Shown here in pieces: positions 7,842 through 17,396 of a stretch of DNA of 54,894 nt. The notes beneath the pieces were generated by a model. That model saw only the letters and a program-made list of their open reading frames with translations, ran no database searches and had not been told where the DNA came from. Numbering within the stretch: position 1 is the stretch's first letter; every line of letters begins with the position of its first letter. The stretch is from JBGPHT01 sp041484525. GTDB lineage: Bacteria; Acidobacteriota; Terriglobia; Bryobacterales; Bryobacteraceae. The stretch spans positions 1 through 54,894 of the forward strand of contig JBGPHT010000036.1 of NCBI GenBank assembly GCA_041484525.1. Reading direction: 5' to 3'. Made by a program: the position numbers and the translations under genes.

Positions 7842-8618
7842 ATGGCCAAGGGCACCGCCCTGATCACCGGCGCTTCGAGCGGGATCGGGGCCGAGCTTGC
7901 CCGGCTGTCGGCGGGCGACGGATACGACCTCGTCCTGGTGGCGCGCAATCGCGCCGAGCTCGAAACTCTGGGTGCGGAGTTGTCGCGCGCACACGGCATC
8001 GCGGTGCGGGCGGTGGCGGCGGATCTCTCGAATGCCGCGGCGGCGGATGCCATCTTCGATGCCACGCGCGACCAGACTGTCGAGATCCTTATCAACAATG
8101 CGGGCTTTGGCCTGCGCGGCGCGTACGCCGAGACAGATTGGAACGCCGAAGCGCGCATGATGCAGGTCAACATGACAGCGCCGGCGCGTTTGACCAAGCT
8201 CTACCTCCCGGGAATGCTCGAGCGCCGATCGGGGCGAATTCTGAACGTGGCATCCACGGCGGCGTTTGTGCCAGGGCCGTTCATGGCCATATACTACGCG
8301 TCCAAGGCGTTCCTGCTTTCGTTTTCCGAATCCATAGCCAATGAGGTTCAGGGCACCGGCGTGACTGTGACGGCCCTCTGCCCGGGACCGACACGCACGC
8401 ATTTCGACAGCGCCGCAGGCATCTCCGGCAGCAAACTGTTCGACGGTCCCGTGATGACCGCGGCCGAGGTGGCGCGCATCGGCTACGACGCCATGATGGC
8501 CGGCAAGGTCCAGACGATCGCGGGAGCGCGCAACCTCTGGATGATGCGCGGCGCGCGGCTGGCGCCCCGTACCATGCTGGCGAACATCACACGGCGGCTG
8601 AATTCCGGCGTAAAATAA
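7842..8618 (+). CDS. Short-chain dehydrogenase/reductase (SDR)
   Basis: 258 aa; AAGGAAT precedes the ATG. Classical SDR features: the nucleotide-binding TGASSGIG near residue 10, NNAG near residue 87, catalytic Ser in NVASTAA and the YYASK motif (Tyr and Lys). The C-terminal region resembles the DltE/YqjQ-like 'classical' SDRs acting on hydrophobic carbonyls. Uses NAD(P)H in the cytosol; substrate unknown. Cotranscribed with the small coiled-coil gene upstream and probably with the gene at 8631. Confidence 0.85.
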   Translation: MAKGTALITGASSGIGAELARLSAGDGYDLVLVARNRAELETLGAELSRAHGIAVRAVAADLSNAAAADAIFDATRDQTVEILINNAGFGLRGAYAETDWNAEARMMQVNMTAPARLTKLYLPGMLERRSGRILNVASTAAFVPGPFMAIYYASKAFLLSFSESIANEVQGTGVTVTALCPGPTRTHFDSAAGISGSKLFDGPVMTAAEVARIGYDAMMAGKVQTIAGARNLWMMRGARLAPRTMLANITRRLNSGVK

Positions 8619-8630
8619 TTCAAGCCGAAG

Positions 8631-8993
8631 ATGAACGAGAGGAAACCACGCAGGGCTGTATTGATGCTGATCGCCGTGGTTTTGTTGGCGGTGGTGGGCT
8701 TCGCATTCTACCTGGCGGCATCTGCGCCGCACAGCTCGGACGTACACACCGTCAAGACCGTCGCCGAACAGTTCGTCCGCCAGCAGATCGCCGAAACCGG
8801 CACGCCGCATTTCAGCAACGATGCCGAGACCAGCGTCGAGCGGCTTCCCGAGGGCAAATACCTGGTGACCGGCTGGGTCGAGATCGTGTCGCCCGCCGGG
8901 GCTATGTCGCACAGCAGCTATAACTGCATCATCTACAAGAACACGGCCGGCGACTGGGTCGCGGACCAGGTGAACGTTCTCCCCAACACGTAG
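8631..8993 (+). CDS. Membrane-anchored hypothetical protein
   Basis: 120 aa. One N-terminal transmembrane segment (residues 10-32, AVLMLIAVVLLAVVGFAFYL) leads to a small extracytoplasmic domain of about 85 residues. That domain reads as alternating beta strands (SVERLPEGKYLVTGWVEIV, SYNCIIYKNTAGDWV), reminiscent of small cystatin-like folds, but I cannot name a family. It lies 12 bp downstream of the SDR gene. Confidence 0.65.
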   Translation: MNERKPRRAVLMLIAVVLLAVVGFAFYLAASAPHSSDVHTVKTVAEQFVRQQIAETGTPHFSNDAETSVERLPEGKYLVTGWVEIVSPAGAMSHSSYNCIIYKNTAGDWVADQVNVLPNT

Positions 8994-9014
8994 CGCGGCG
9001 TTCAGGCGGGTACC

Positions 9015-9641
9015 ATGGAAGAGATCTTCCGCGCGGAAGGCATTCACGGAGTGCTGCACCGGCCCGAGACGGGAATCGGCGAGGGCATGGTGCTGTCGCA
9101 CGGCGCAGGGTCGAATTGCAACGCGCCCCTGCTGGTGCGCCTGGCGCGTGCGTTTTCGGAAGCCGGCTACGTCGTGCTGCGGTTCGATCTGCCGTTTCGC
9201 CAACGCCGGCCCAGCGGTCCGCCGTTTCCCGCGGCCGCGGCACAGGATCGGGAAGGCATCGAGCGCGCAGTCGAGGCAGTCAAGCGGATGGTGCGTGGGC
9301 GCGTGATCGCCGGCGGCCATTCTTACGGCGGACGCCAGACCGCGATGGCCGCTGCCGAGCGGTCTGAAATGGCGGCGGCGCTGCTGCTGCTTTCCTATCC
9401 GCTGCACCCACCGAAAAAGCCCGAGCAGTTGCGAACCGCGTTCTTCCCGGAGCTGCGGACACCCGCGCTATTCGTCCACGGCACGGCCGACCCGTTCGGC
9501 TCCCTCGAGGAACTGCGCCGCGCCATCACCTTGATTCCCGGCCGCACCGACCTGCTGCCGATCGAAGGCGCAGCGCACGATTTGAAACGCGCGGGCGATC
9601 GGACGGCGGATATTCTGGCGCGCCTGATGCCGCTGCTTTAA
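9015..9641 (+). CDS. Alpha/beta hydrolase (dienelactone-hydrolase/TEX30-like)
   Basis: 208 aa. Oxyanion-hole motif LSHGAGSN at residues 28-33, nucleophile elbow GHSYGG (Ser103), acid in HGTADPFG and catalytic His in EGAAHDL give a complete Ser-Asp-His triad. The pattern fits the KANL3/TEX30 subgroup of alpha/beta hydrolases, whose substrates are mostly unknown. Length is usual for that group. Follows the membrane-anchored gene by 21 bp. Confidence 0.8.
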   Translation: MEEIFRAEGIHGVLHRPETGIGEGMVLSHGAGSNCNAPLLVRLARAFSEAGYVVLRFDLPFRQRRPSGPPFPAAAAQDREGIERAVEAVKRMVRGRVIAGGHSYGGRQTAMAAAERSEMAAALLLLSYPLHPPKKPEQLRTAFFPELRTPALFVHGTADPFGSLEELRRAITLIPGRTDLLPIEGAAHDLKRAGDRTADILARLMPLL

Positions 9642-9698
9642 GCGGCGTCATTCCACCCGCGTGGTATTCTGGGAAATATTTCCCCAAGGGGCTTCTCT

Positions 9699-11855
9699 AT
9701 GCGCGAATACCGCTATACGACACCCCACGGGATCGAGGTCGCTCGCACACTCTCGAAGGCCAACTACCGCAGAGGCCTGAAACATATCCTGCGCGAACTG
9801 GACCGCCGCCGTGGAATTTATCTCTCCTCGGGATACGAGTATCCCGGCAGGTATTCACGCTGGGACATCGGCTCGGTTTGCCCGCCGCTCGAGATCGTCG
9901 CCTATGACCGCCTGGTCGAGTTGCGGCCGCTTAATCTACGCGGGCAGAAGATTGCGGAGCTGCTGCATCCGGTGCTGGCGGAGCAACCATACTGGGAAGA
10001 GTTCGGGTTGGCTTCGGGCATGCTCACGGGGCGCCTGAAGCCGCTGCCGGCGCTGTTTCCGGAAGAGGAGCGGAGCAAACAACCGTCGGCGTTCTCCGTT
10101 TTGCGCACGCTCATCCAGGAATTCCGCGGCGAAGAGGATTCGAAGCTCGGCCTGTTGGGCGCGTTCGGCTACGACTTGCTGTTCCAGTTCGAGCCCATCG
10201 AAAAGAAGCTGCCGCGCAGCGGGCACAAGGACCTTCACCTGTTTCTCTGCGATGACCTGTGGCTGGTGGATCGCAAGAAGGAGCAGGTGGAGCGCTACCA
10301 GTACGATTTCTCGCGCGGCGAGGTTTCGACGCGCGGCCTGAAGCGGGATGGCGAGGCCGTGCCGCCGCAGACGAAGCGCAAACCCGGGCCGATCGTTTCC
10401 GACCACACGCCCGAGGAGTACATGGCGAACGTCGAAACCGTGCGCGAGGGTATGCGCCGCGGCGACTATTACGAAGTGGTGCTGCGGCAGACGTTCTCCA
10501 CGCCATTTTCCGGCAAGGCATCGGAGCTGTTCGGACGGGTGCAGCGCGCCAGTCCCAGCCCTTACGAGTTCCTGCTGCAATTCGGCGAGGAGCAGTTGAT
10601 CGGGGCGTCGCCCGAAATGTTCGTGCGCGTCGAAGGGCAGCGGGTCGAGACCTGCCCGATTGCGGGGACGGCGCAACGCACCGGCGATCCGCTGCGCGAC
10701 GCGGACAATATCCGCGAGCTTTTGAAATCGACCAAGGAAGAGTCCGAGCTGACGATGTGCACGGACGTGGACCGCAACGACAAGTCGCGCGTGTGCGAGC
10801 CGGGCAGCGTCAAAGTGATCGGGCGCCGCCTGATCGAGGCGTACGCCGGCGTGTTCCACACGGTAGACCACGTGGAGGGTTTTCTCCAGGAAGGCTTCGA
10901 TTCACTCGACGCGTTCCTCAGCCACATGTGGGCCGTCACCGTGATTGGCGCGCCCAAAAAGGCGGCTGCCCAAACGGTCGAGGCGCTCGAGAAGAACGCG
11001 CGCGGCTGGTATGGCGGCGCGGTGGGGATGATCTCGCTCAACGGCGATATCAACACCGGCATCCTGATCCGCACCACTTACCTGCGGAACTCGATCGCGT
11101 CCTACCCCGTGGGCGCGACGCTGCTCTTCGATTCCGTTCCGGCGATGGAGGAACTCGAGACGCGGCTCAAAGCTACTGGCTTCTTCCGCACGCTGGGCGC
11201 GGGCGAAGCCGTCGCGGCCGGCGCAGTTGCGGAGCATACTACCATCGGGGCCGGCACCAAGCTGCTGCTGGTCGACAACGACGATTGCTTTATCCACACG
11301 CTGGCGAATTATGCCCGCCAGACCGGCGCCGTTGTCGTTACCTATCGCGCCGGCTTTCCGGCTGAGCTGATCGCGCGGGTCGCGCCCAACCTCATCCTGA
11401 TCTCGCCGGGTCCCGGGCGGCCGCAGGATTTCGGCGTGCCCGACGTAGTGAAATCGGCGGTGCGGCTGGGTGTGCCGGTATTCGGAGTGTGTCTCGGGCT
11501 GCAGGGAATTGTCGAGGCATTCGGCGGCGAACTGGGCGTCCTCGACTACCCCATGCATGGGAAACCTTCGACCGTACGCCATCGCGGCGTCGGCGTGTTC
11601 GAAGGGCTGCCGGAAGAATTCCAAGTGGGCCGATATCACTCGCTCTTCGCCCGACGCGAAACTTTCCCGGCGTGCCTCGAGATCACGGCCGAATCGACCG
11701 ATGGCGTGATTATGGGAGTGCGCCATCGCGAGCTGCCGATCGAGGCGGTGCAGTTTCACCCGGAGTCCATCCTGACGGCGGAGGGCGATCACGGCCTGAA
11801 GCTGATGGAAAACGCCGTGCGCCTGGGCCGCCCCGCCAAGATCGCCGTGCGCTAA
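9699..11855 (+). CDS. trpE: Fused anthranilate synthase, TrpE-TrpG
   Basis: 718 aa fusion of the chorismate-binding subunit (about residues 1-510) and the glutamine amidotransferase subunit (about 525-715). It makes anthranilate from chorismate, the first committed step of tryptophan synthesis. The TrpE part has GASPEMF, CPIAGT, and the Mg/chorismate motif TDVDRNDKSRVC. The TrpG part has LLLVDNDD, LISPGPG, the nucleophile GVCLG and the FHPES His-Glu pair, so both activities look complete. This single-chain arrangement is known from rhizobia and other bacteria. No trp leader peptide or other trp gene is adjacent; the downstream permease starts 4 bp after the stop. Confidence 0.93.
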   Translation: MREYRYTTPHGIEVARTLSKANYRRGLKHILRELDRRRGIYLSSGYEYPGRYSRWDIGSVCPPLEIVAYDRLVELRPLNLRGQKIAELLHPVLAEQPYWEEFGLASGMLTGRLKPLPALFPEEERSKQPSAFSVLRTLIQEFRGEEDSKLGLLGAFGYDLLFQFEPIEKKLPRSGHKDLHLFLCDDLWLVDRKKEQVERYQYDFSRGEVSTRGLKRDGEAVPPQTKRKPGPIVSDHTPEEYMANVETVREGMRRGDYYEVVLRQTFSTPFSGKASELFGRVQRASPSPYEFLLQFGEEQLIGASPEMFVRVEGQRVETCPIAGTAQRTGDPLRDADNIRELLKSTKEESELTMCTDVDRNDKSRVCEPGSVKVIGRRLIEAYAGVFHTVDHVEGFLQEGFDSLDAFLSHMWAVTVIGAPKKAAAQTVEALEKNARGWYGGAVGMISLNGDINTGILIRTTYLRNSIASYPVGATLLFDSVPAMEELETRLKATGFFRTLGAGEAVAAGAVAEHTTIGAGTKLLLVDNDDCFIHTLANYARQTGAVVVTYRAGFPAELIARVAPNLILISPGPGRPQDFGVPDVVKSAVRLGVPVFGVCLGLQGIVEAFGGELGVLDYPMHGKPSTVRHRGVGVFEGLPEEFQVGRYHSLFARRETFPACLEITAESTDGVIMGVRHRELPIEAVQFHPESILTAEGDHGLKLMENAVRLGRPAKIAVR

Positions 11856-11859
11856 TCTC

Positions 11860-14271
11860 ATGCAGGCGCTCCGCGTCTTTACCAAGACTCCGGGCTTTGC
11901 AGCCGCGGCTGTTCTCACGCTCGCCGTCGGGATCGGCGCCAACACCGCGATCTTCACGGTCACGAACGCGGTGCTGCTCCGGCCCCTGGCATACGCGCAG
12001 CCGGACGGGTTGGTGGTGCTCTCCGCGGAGCACAAGCTGGCGCCCGCCGGCCTCGGGCCGATGTCCTGGCCGCGATTTACGTTCCTGCTCGAACAGAGCC
12101 GCTCGTTCTCCAGCCTCGCAGCTTTCGCCGCCGAGACGTTCAACCTGACCGGTCGCGGAGATCCCGAGCAAGTCCGCGCGGCGCGCGTCTCTCACAACTT
12201 CTTTCCCGTTTTGGGCGTGCCGCCTGCGTGGGGCCGCGTGTTCCGCCCGGATGAGGACCGCCCCGGTGGAGAGCCCGTGGTGATGCTCGGCCACGAGTTC
12301 TGCAGCCGGCAATTCGGCGGCGCCGCAGCGGCGATCGGTCAGCACCTGACGCTCGATGCGAAGGATTACACCGTGATCGGGGTGCTCCCCGTGGGCTTCC
12401 GCTTCGACTTCCTCGGCTCGCACGTGGATATCTGGGCGCCGCGCCTGATGGACTTCAACCTCACCACGCCCCAGCAGGTTCAGGCCGGCGTCGGGTTCCT
12501 GAATGCGGTGGCGCGCCTGCGCCCGGGAACGGCGATTGCTGGCGCGCAGTCGGAGATGGATGCGCTCGCCGCGCAATATCGCAGCCAGAATCCGAAGATG
12601 CCGGATGCCGATCCGGCGCTGGTGCTGCGGGTTTCGAATCTGCGCGACCGCATGGTGGCGAATGTGCGTCCGGCGCTGCTGATCCTGTTCGGAGCGGTGA
12701 CGCTGGTGCTGCTGATCGCGTGCGCCAATGTTGCGAGCCTGCTGCTCTCACGCGCGCTGGGGCGGAAACGGGAGATCGCGGTGCGCGCCGCGATGGGCGC
12801 CACCCGCGGCGGCATCGTGCGACAGTTACTGGCCGAGAGCCTGATGCTAGCGCTGCTCGGAGGCGCTGCGGGGACGCTCCTGAGTTCCTGGGGTACGCGC
12901 TTCGCGGCAACCATGGCCGCGGGCAGCCTGCCGCGCGCCGAGGAAATTCGTACCGATGTCCGCGTGCTCGCGTTTGCGCTGGTGGTTTCGCTGGGGGCCG
13001 GCGTACTGTTCGGCCTGGTGCCGGCGCTTCAACTCTCGCGTGCGGACCTGAGCTCCGTGCTGCGCTCGGAAGGCCGCGGCGCGACTTCGGGACGGCGTCA
13101 GAACCGTCTGCGCAACCTGCTGGTAGTGTCCCAAGTGGCGCTGTCGGTGGTGCTGCTGATCGGCGCCGGACTCCTGATCCGCAACCTGGCGCAAATGCGC
13201 AGCGGCAGCCAGGGCTTCGACCAGCGCCATCTACTGACCCTCAACCTGGCGCTCCCGCCGGCACGATACTCGGGCGGAGTGCCCATCACGGCATTCTTCG
13301 ATGGCGTGCTGCGCGAACTTCGGGCGCTCCCGGGCGTGGTTTCCGCGACCGCGGCATCGGCGCTTCCCGCCAATCCGAAACGCATCTCGCCGGCGCTGGC
13401 GGAAGGGCAGCCGGCGGTGCCACTGGCCGAGAGGCCGCTGTTCAACATTCAGATGATCGCTCCCGAATACGCGGCCACTATGCGGATCCCGCTGCTGCGC
13501 GGCCGCGAATTCACGGCGCGCGACGATGCACGGGCGCCGCTGGTCGCGATGGTCAATGAGGCCGTGGTCCGGCGCTATTGGCCGAACGCCGACCCCATCG
13601 GCAAGCACATTTTGTTGGGCCGCATCCCGCAGCCCGTGGAAGTTGTGGGCGTCCTCGGCGATGTCCGGAACGTCGATCTGGCGCAGGACGCGGCGCCCGA
13701 GATTTGTGTTCCGTTGGCGCAGCGGCCATGGTCCAACATGAACCTGATCGTGCGCACCGCGGGCGATCCGCACGCCATGACGGCGGCCGTGCGGGCGCGC
13801 GTCCTGGCAATCGATCGCGATCAACCTATCACCTCGGTGCAGAGCATGGATGAGTTACTCGAGTCGGCGGCGGCGCAACCGCGGTTCACGACATCGCTAT
13901 TAGGCGCGCTCTCCGCCACGGCGCTGCTGCTCGCGATCATGGGGATCTACGGCGTGATTGCGTACTCGGTGGCGGAGCGCACCGGCGAGATGGGAATTCG
14001 CATGGCGCTCGGCGCCGAGCGGCGCGACATTCTCCGCATGGTGGTGCTGCAAGGCTTGACGCTGGCCGGCTGCGGTGTGTCGATCGGAGTGGTTGCGGCG
14101 CTCGCACTGACACGTTGGATGGCCGGCCTGCTGTATCACGTGAGCGCCACCGACCCGCTGACGTTCGTGGCCTGCGCGGTGCTGTTTACAACCGTTGCAT
14201 GCTGTGCGAGCTATCTTCCGGCGCGTCGTGCCACGCGGGTGGATCCGATGGTCGCGCTTCGCCACGAGTGA
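11860..14271 (+). CDS. MacB/FtsX-type ABC permease of the acidobacterial duplicated orphan type
   Basis: 803 aa. It begins with FTKTPGFAAAAVLTLAVGIGANTAIF, the first transmembrane helix of the MacB_PCD/FtsX architecture. A periplasmic domain (about 45-250), three helices around 265-390, a central helix and second periplasmic domain (about 425-650) and three final helices follow: two FtsX units in one chain. No ATPase gene is adjacent, as is usual for these orphan permeases of Acidobacteria. The N-terminal cytosolic extension seen in many relatives is missing, and the ATG at 11860 follows the trpE stop so closely that a longer form is excluded. Transport substrate unknown. Confidence 0.88.
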   Translation: MQALRVFTKTPGFAAAAVLTLAVGIGANTAIFTVTNAVLLRPLAYAQPDGLVVLSAEHKLAPAGLGPMSWPRFTFLLEQSRSFSSLAAFAAETFNLTGRGDPEQVRAARVSHNFFPVLGVPPAWGRVFRPDEDRPGGEPVVMLGHEFCSRQFGGAAAAIGQHLTLDAKDYTVIGVLPVGFRFDFLGSHVDIWAPRLMDFNLTTPQQVQAGVGFLNAVARLRPGTAIAGAQSEMDALAAQYRSQNPKMPDADPALVLRVSNLRDRMVANVRPALLILFGAVTLVLLIACANVASLLLSRALGRKREIAVRAAMGATRGGIVRQLLAESLMLALLGGAAGTLLSSWGTRFAATMAAGSLPRAEEIRTDVRVLAFALVVSLGAGVLFGLVPALQLSRADLSSVLRSEGRGATSGRRQNRLRNLLVVSQVALSVVLLIGAGLLIRNLAQMRSGSQGFDQRHLLTLNLALPPARYSGGVPITAFFDGVLRELRALPGVVSATAASALPANPKRISPALAEGQPAVPLAERPLFNIQMIAPEYAATMRIPLLRGREFTARDDARAPLVAMVNEAVVRRYWPNADPIGKHILLGRIPQPVEVVGVLGDVRNVDLAQDAAPEICVPLAQRPWSNMNLIVRTAGDPHAMTAAVRARVLAIDRDQPITSVQSMDELLESAAAQPRFTTSLLGALSATALLLAIMGIYGVIAYSVAERTGEMGIRMALGAERRDILRMVVLQGLTLAGCGVSIGVVAALALTRWMAGLLYHVSATDPLTFVACAVLFTTVACCASYLPARRATRVDPMVALRHE

Positions 14272-14274
14272 GTC

Positions 14275-14320
14275 AAAGAACTCGGGGACGCTCTGGGCGA
14301 CCCGCGACATCAGCAATCTA
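14275..14320 (+). repeat. Interspersed repeat, single-arm copy
   Basis: The stretch beginning aaagaactcggggacgctct and continuing gggcgacc matches the left part of the hairpin at 38575-38656 over about 45 bases with scattered C/T changes. No second arm is seen here. It begins 3 bp after the permease stop codon. Confidence 0.55.
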
Positions 14321-14444
14321 TCCGCACAGTAAGGGCCTCATGGCGTCTTTCAGGGTTCAGCTCTGTCCTCAGAGCGCTCGTTCCAAAATTTCTTGAGCCG
14401 CTTCCTCCGCTCCCTGCGCGTACCTCAGTGAAGGGGATTCAAAC

Positions 14445-14756
14445 ATGAAGAACTTCTTACGCACAGCCGCGCTGGCCCTGGGCGCCATCGCGATGACCGC
14501 CACATCCGGGATCGCCGCCGGGTACGAGGCAACCAACATTTCGATTCCGTTCTCGTTCCGCGTGGCCAAGAAGACCATGCCGGCAGGCATGTACCGGGTC
14601 GACCAGGAGTACGGCACCGAGATCGCCACGATCACCAATCTGCAAACATCCGACCGCGTCAAAGTGCTGCGCTCCAATTCCGTGCACGAGCGCGGTAAGG
14701 TGCGGCTGATCTTCCACACCGACGCCAGCGGGTACTCACTGTCGTCAGTTCGGTAA
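14445..14756 (+). CDS. Small exported protein
   Basis: 103 aa with AAGGGGA upstream of the ATG. Residues 1-24 form a signal peptide ending SGIAA. The mature 79 residues include ISIPFSFRVAKKTMPAGMYR, a beta-rich pattern of a type I have seen often in exported Acidobacteria proteins of unknown role. The gene overlaps the Hsp70 gene on the other strand tail-to-tail by 12 bp. Confidence 0.75.
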   Translation: MKNFLRTAALALGAIAMTATSGIAAGYEATNISIPFSFRVAKKTMPAGMYRVDQEYGTEIATITNLQTSDRVKVLRSNSVHERGKVRLIFHTDASGYSLSSVR

Positions 14757-17396
14757 CTCTTGCATCAGAACTAAGCCCGAGGGAAGCTCTTCGCCGAATA
14801 TGCGGCCGAGCGTGCGATCGTCCTCTTCGCCTTCAAACACGGCGAGGAGGCGATCGGCGTGCGGCAAGCCCTGGAGTTTCCGCTTGACGTTCTCGCGCGT
14901 AGCGGGCGCGAGGTCGCGCGTTGGATCTTCGGTGCGGCGCGCCATCGCCGCCAACGCATCGCCGGCTTGAGGCGAATTGATAAGCGCCTCGACCCAGCGG
15001 GTAGCTACGGCCGGCGGCGCTACCAGGTTGATGGGACCGTAAAAAAGCTTGCGGGCCCCCAGTCGCGAGAGGCACCACATCTCGCTCTCTTTGGCATCCC
15101 CCGCCTTCACGCGCTTGATTAGGGCTTCCCCGAGTTCCGTCTTGGTGCCGATCGGCAGCAGCTCCAGACTGGATGCAGTGCGCCACATTTCGCGCAACAG
15201 CGACGGATTGATGCGCTGCGGTTTCTTGTTGCCGCGCGGCAGCAGGAACGCCGAGAGGCGCTGGTAAACATCGGTCTGCTGGTTGCGGTTGAGACCGCCC
15301 GCGAGGCGTCCCCAAAAAATCCACCAATCGATTTCGCACTGCACCTGGTTGCCGTACGTCAGGCCTGCGGAGTAAATGCGCCGGGCCTGCTCGATGCGGA
15401 AATCGTCTCCCGGATATCCGAAGCCGGGGCGCAGGCAGAAGCCGCACAGGTTGAGCCAGCGGATTTCATACGCCGGATTCTTCTTGCGGCCGTCGGCATT
15501 AGCCAGAAAGATGTCCGCCATCTGTCGAATGGCGGATAGCGGCCAGCTATTCTTGCCCAGCCCCATAGTCTGCTCCAGCCTGGCTGGAACTTCCTCCGGC
15601 GCGAGCGGCGATTTCGCGGACGGCGCGAAAGCGGTCTCGATCAATTCGAGAGAATTCTTCAGCGACTGCTCGCTCACCACCGCCGCCGCCTTGCGCTCCG
15701 CCGGCTGTTCGGCCGCTGCCTTGCGCAGTTCGAACTGCAGCCGCCAGCGGTTATCGCTGATCTTCGACTCGCACCACGTTTCGAGCGTGCCGAGCTCCGT
15801 CAGGCGCGCCCCCAGCTTCACCGGGATCAACCGCTCCTCCGCCTTCTTGCCGAACCGGATCACGGCATGGAGCGGCGCATGCATGTGGATCTCTGGATCG
15901 CCGGCGGCGAATTCGAGCACGTCGCCCAATTTGTCCTCGGTGCGCGTCAGCGAACTGTAGAGCCGGAATGAGACCGGCCGGTTGGCGACGAGCTGCAGCG
16001 CGTCGTTGTCGATCTCGATGGCCGCGCCCTCTTCGGCGCCGCGCGGCACCAGGCAGACCGCAGGGAACTTGCCGTCGCGCGCTTCGGCTAGGCCAATGTA
16101 ATATGTCCGCGGCAGGCCGCCGCGCACCAGCACGCCGCTGCCCGTGGAACGTACGTACGAGTAATACGCGGCGCCCCGCGCCACTGCCAGGTCGAGATCG
16201 ATATTCTCGAAGATCTCCGGCCGCTTCCCGTACCACTGTCCGACGGCATCGGCCACGCGCTCACGCAGGATTTCGGGAATGAAGAATCCGCCGTTGAAGA
16301 GGATCGCGTCGGGCACCTGCCCGGTCGGTTCGAGGAACGTGTTCAAGTGGCGCGTCACCGCCGGGTCGGTCACATAAGGCAGGCCCAGCTCGCGGAAGAG
16401 GCTGCGCTTTTCTTCCTTCGGCGTCTCTCCGCGCTGCGTGAAAGGGAGGAAGCCTTCGAGCGCCAGCTCCAGCGCCTCTTCGCGCAGTATCTCAGTCTTG
16501 AGAGACTTGCCGATCAGCGCGGAGCCGCTACCGAGCACCGTGATCTCGACGCTCTTCAGATGCGGATCGTTGAGCAGCTTCTCCTTGGCCGCGGAGCACT
16601 GCCGCCGCAGTCCGCTGCGCTGCCGTATCGACAGCGGAACTCCGAGCTTTGTCTCGACGAGCCACGCCAGCGTCAGATCGAGATTGTCGCCGCCCAGCAG
16701 CAGGTGCTTGCCCACCGCGGTGCGCGTGAAGCTGACCAGGTCACCCACGCGAGTGACGCGGATCAGGCTGAAATCGCTGGTGCCGCCGCCGACGTCGCAG
16801 ACCAGCACGATCTGGCCATCGAACAGTTTCTTACGCGACTGCGACAGGTTGTTGGCAATCCAGGAGTAGAATGCCGCCGCCGGCTCTTCGAGCAACGTGA
16901 GGCGCTCGATGCCGGCCTCGCGCGCTGCCATGACCGTGAGTTCGCGCGCCTCTTCGTCGAACGATGCCGGCACCGTGAGCACGATGTCCTGGTCGGCCAG
17001 CGGCGCGCCTTTGATGCGGTCCCACTCTTCGCGAAACTTCGCGATGTAGCGCGACGAAACTTCCACCGGCGAGAGCACGCGCCCGGTCTCCTGCGAATCC
17101 CACGGAAGAATCTTGGCGGTGCGATCCACGTCCGGATTCGAGAGCCACGATTTGGCCGAATGCACCAGCCGCGTGGGCACCAACGCGCCCTGCTCCCGCG
17201 CATACACTCCCACCGGCTGCCCTTCCTCGAGGAAGAGAAACGATGGCAGCGTGCGGCGCGGTTCCACGCGGCCCGGCGCGATCAGTTGCGGAGTTTCGAA
17301 AATGTGGACCGGCGGAAAGTCGCGATCTTCGGCTTCGCGTTCGTCGATGTAGGCGAGTGCGGAGTTGGTAGTGCCCAGGTCGATCCCGATCTTCAT
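14745..17396 (-). CDS. Hsp70-family protein with long C-terminal extension (DUF3731-like)
   Basis: 883 aa from ATG at 17396, which overlaps the stop of the upstream Hsp70 gene (ATGA); the longer open frame upstream is not used. Residues 1-420 are an actin-like ATPase domain: GIDLGTTNSALAY (phosphate 1), VPASFDEEARELT, LLEEPAAAFY, VCDVGGGTSDFSL (phosphate 2) and FNGGFFIPEIL. A short beta region follows, and then roughly 300 residues of helical sequence with no DnaK lid or EEVD-like tail. This matches the Hsp70 subgroup carrying DUF3731. Presumably a specialised chaperone working with its neighbour; clients unknown. Confidence 0.85.
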   Translation of the reverse strand: MKIGIDLGTTNSALAYIDEREAEDRDFPPVHIFETPQLIAPGRVEPRRTLPSFLFLEEGQPVGVYAREQGALVPTRLVHSAKSWLSNPDVDRTAKILPWDSQETGRVLSPVEVSSRYIAKFREEWDRIKGAPLADQDIVLTVPASFDEEARELTVMAAREAGIERLTLLEEPAAAFYSWIANNLSQSRKKLFDGQIVLVCDVGGGTSDFSLIRVTRVGDLVSFTRTAVGKHLLLGGDNLDLTLAWLVETKLGVPLSIRQRSGLRRQCSAAKEKLLNDPHLKSVEITVLGSGSALIGKSLKTEILREEALELALEGFLPFTQRGETPKEEKRSLFRELGLPYVTDPAVTRHLNTFLEPTGQVPDAILFNGGFFIPEILRERVADAVGQWYGKRPEIFENIDLDLAVARGAAYYSYVRSTGSGVLVRGGLPRTYYIGLAEARDGKFPAVCLVPRGAEEGAAIEIDNDALQLVANRPVSFRLYSSLTRTEDKLGDVLEFAAGDPEIHMHAPLHAVIRFGKKAEERLIPVKLGARLTELGTLETWCESKISDNRWRLQFELRKAAAEQPAERKAAAVVSEQSLKNSLELIETAFAPSAKSPLAPEEVPARLEQTMGLGKNSWPLSAIRQMADIFLANADGRKKNPAYEIRWLNLCGFCLRPGFGYPGDDFRIEQARRIYSAGLTYGNQVQCEIDWWIFWGRLAGGLNRNQQTDVYQRLSAFLLPRGNKKPQRINPSLLREMWRTASSLELLPIGTKTELGEALIKRVKAGDAKESEMWCLSRLGARKLFYGPINLVAPPAVATRWVEALINSPQAGDALAAMARRTEDPTRDLAPATRENVKRKLQGLPHADRLLAVFEGEEDDRTLGRIFGEELPSGLVLMQELPN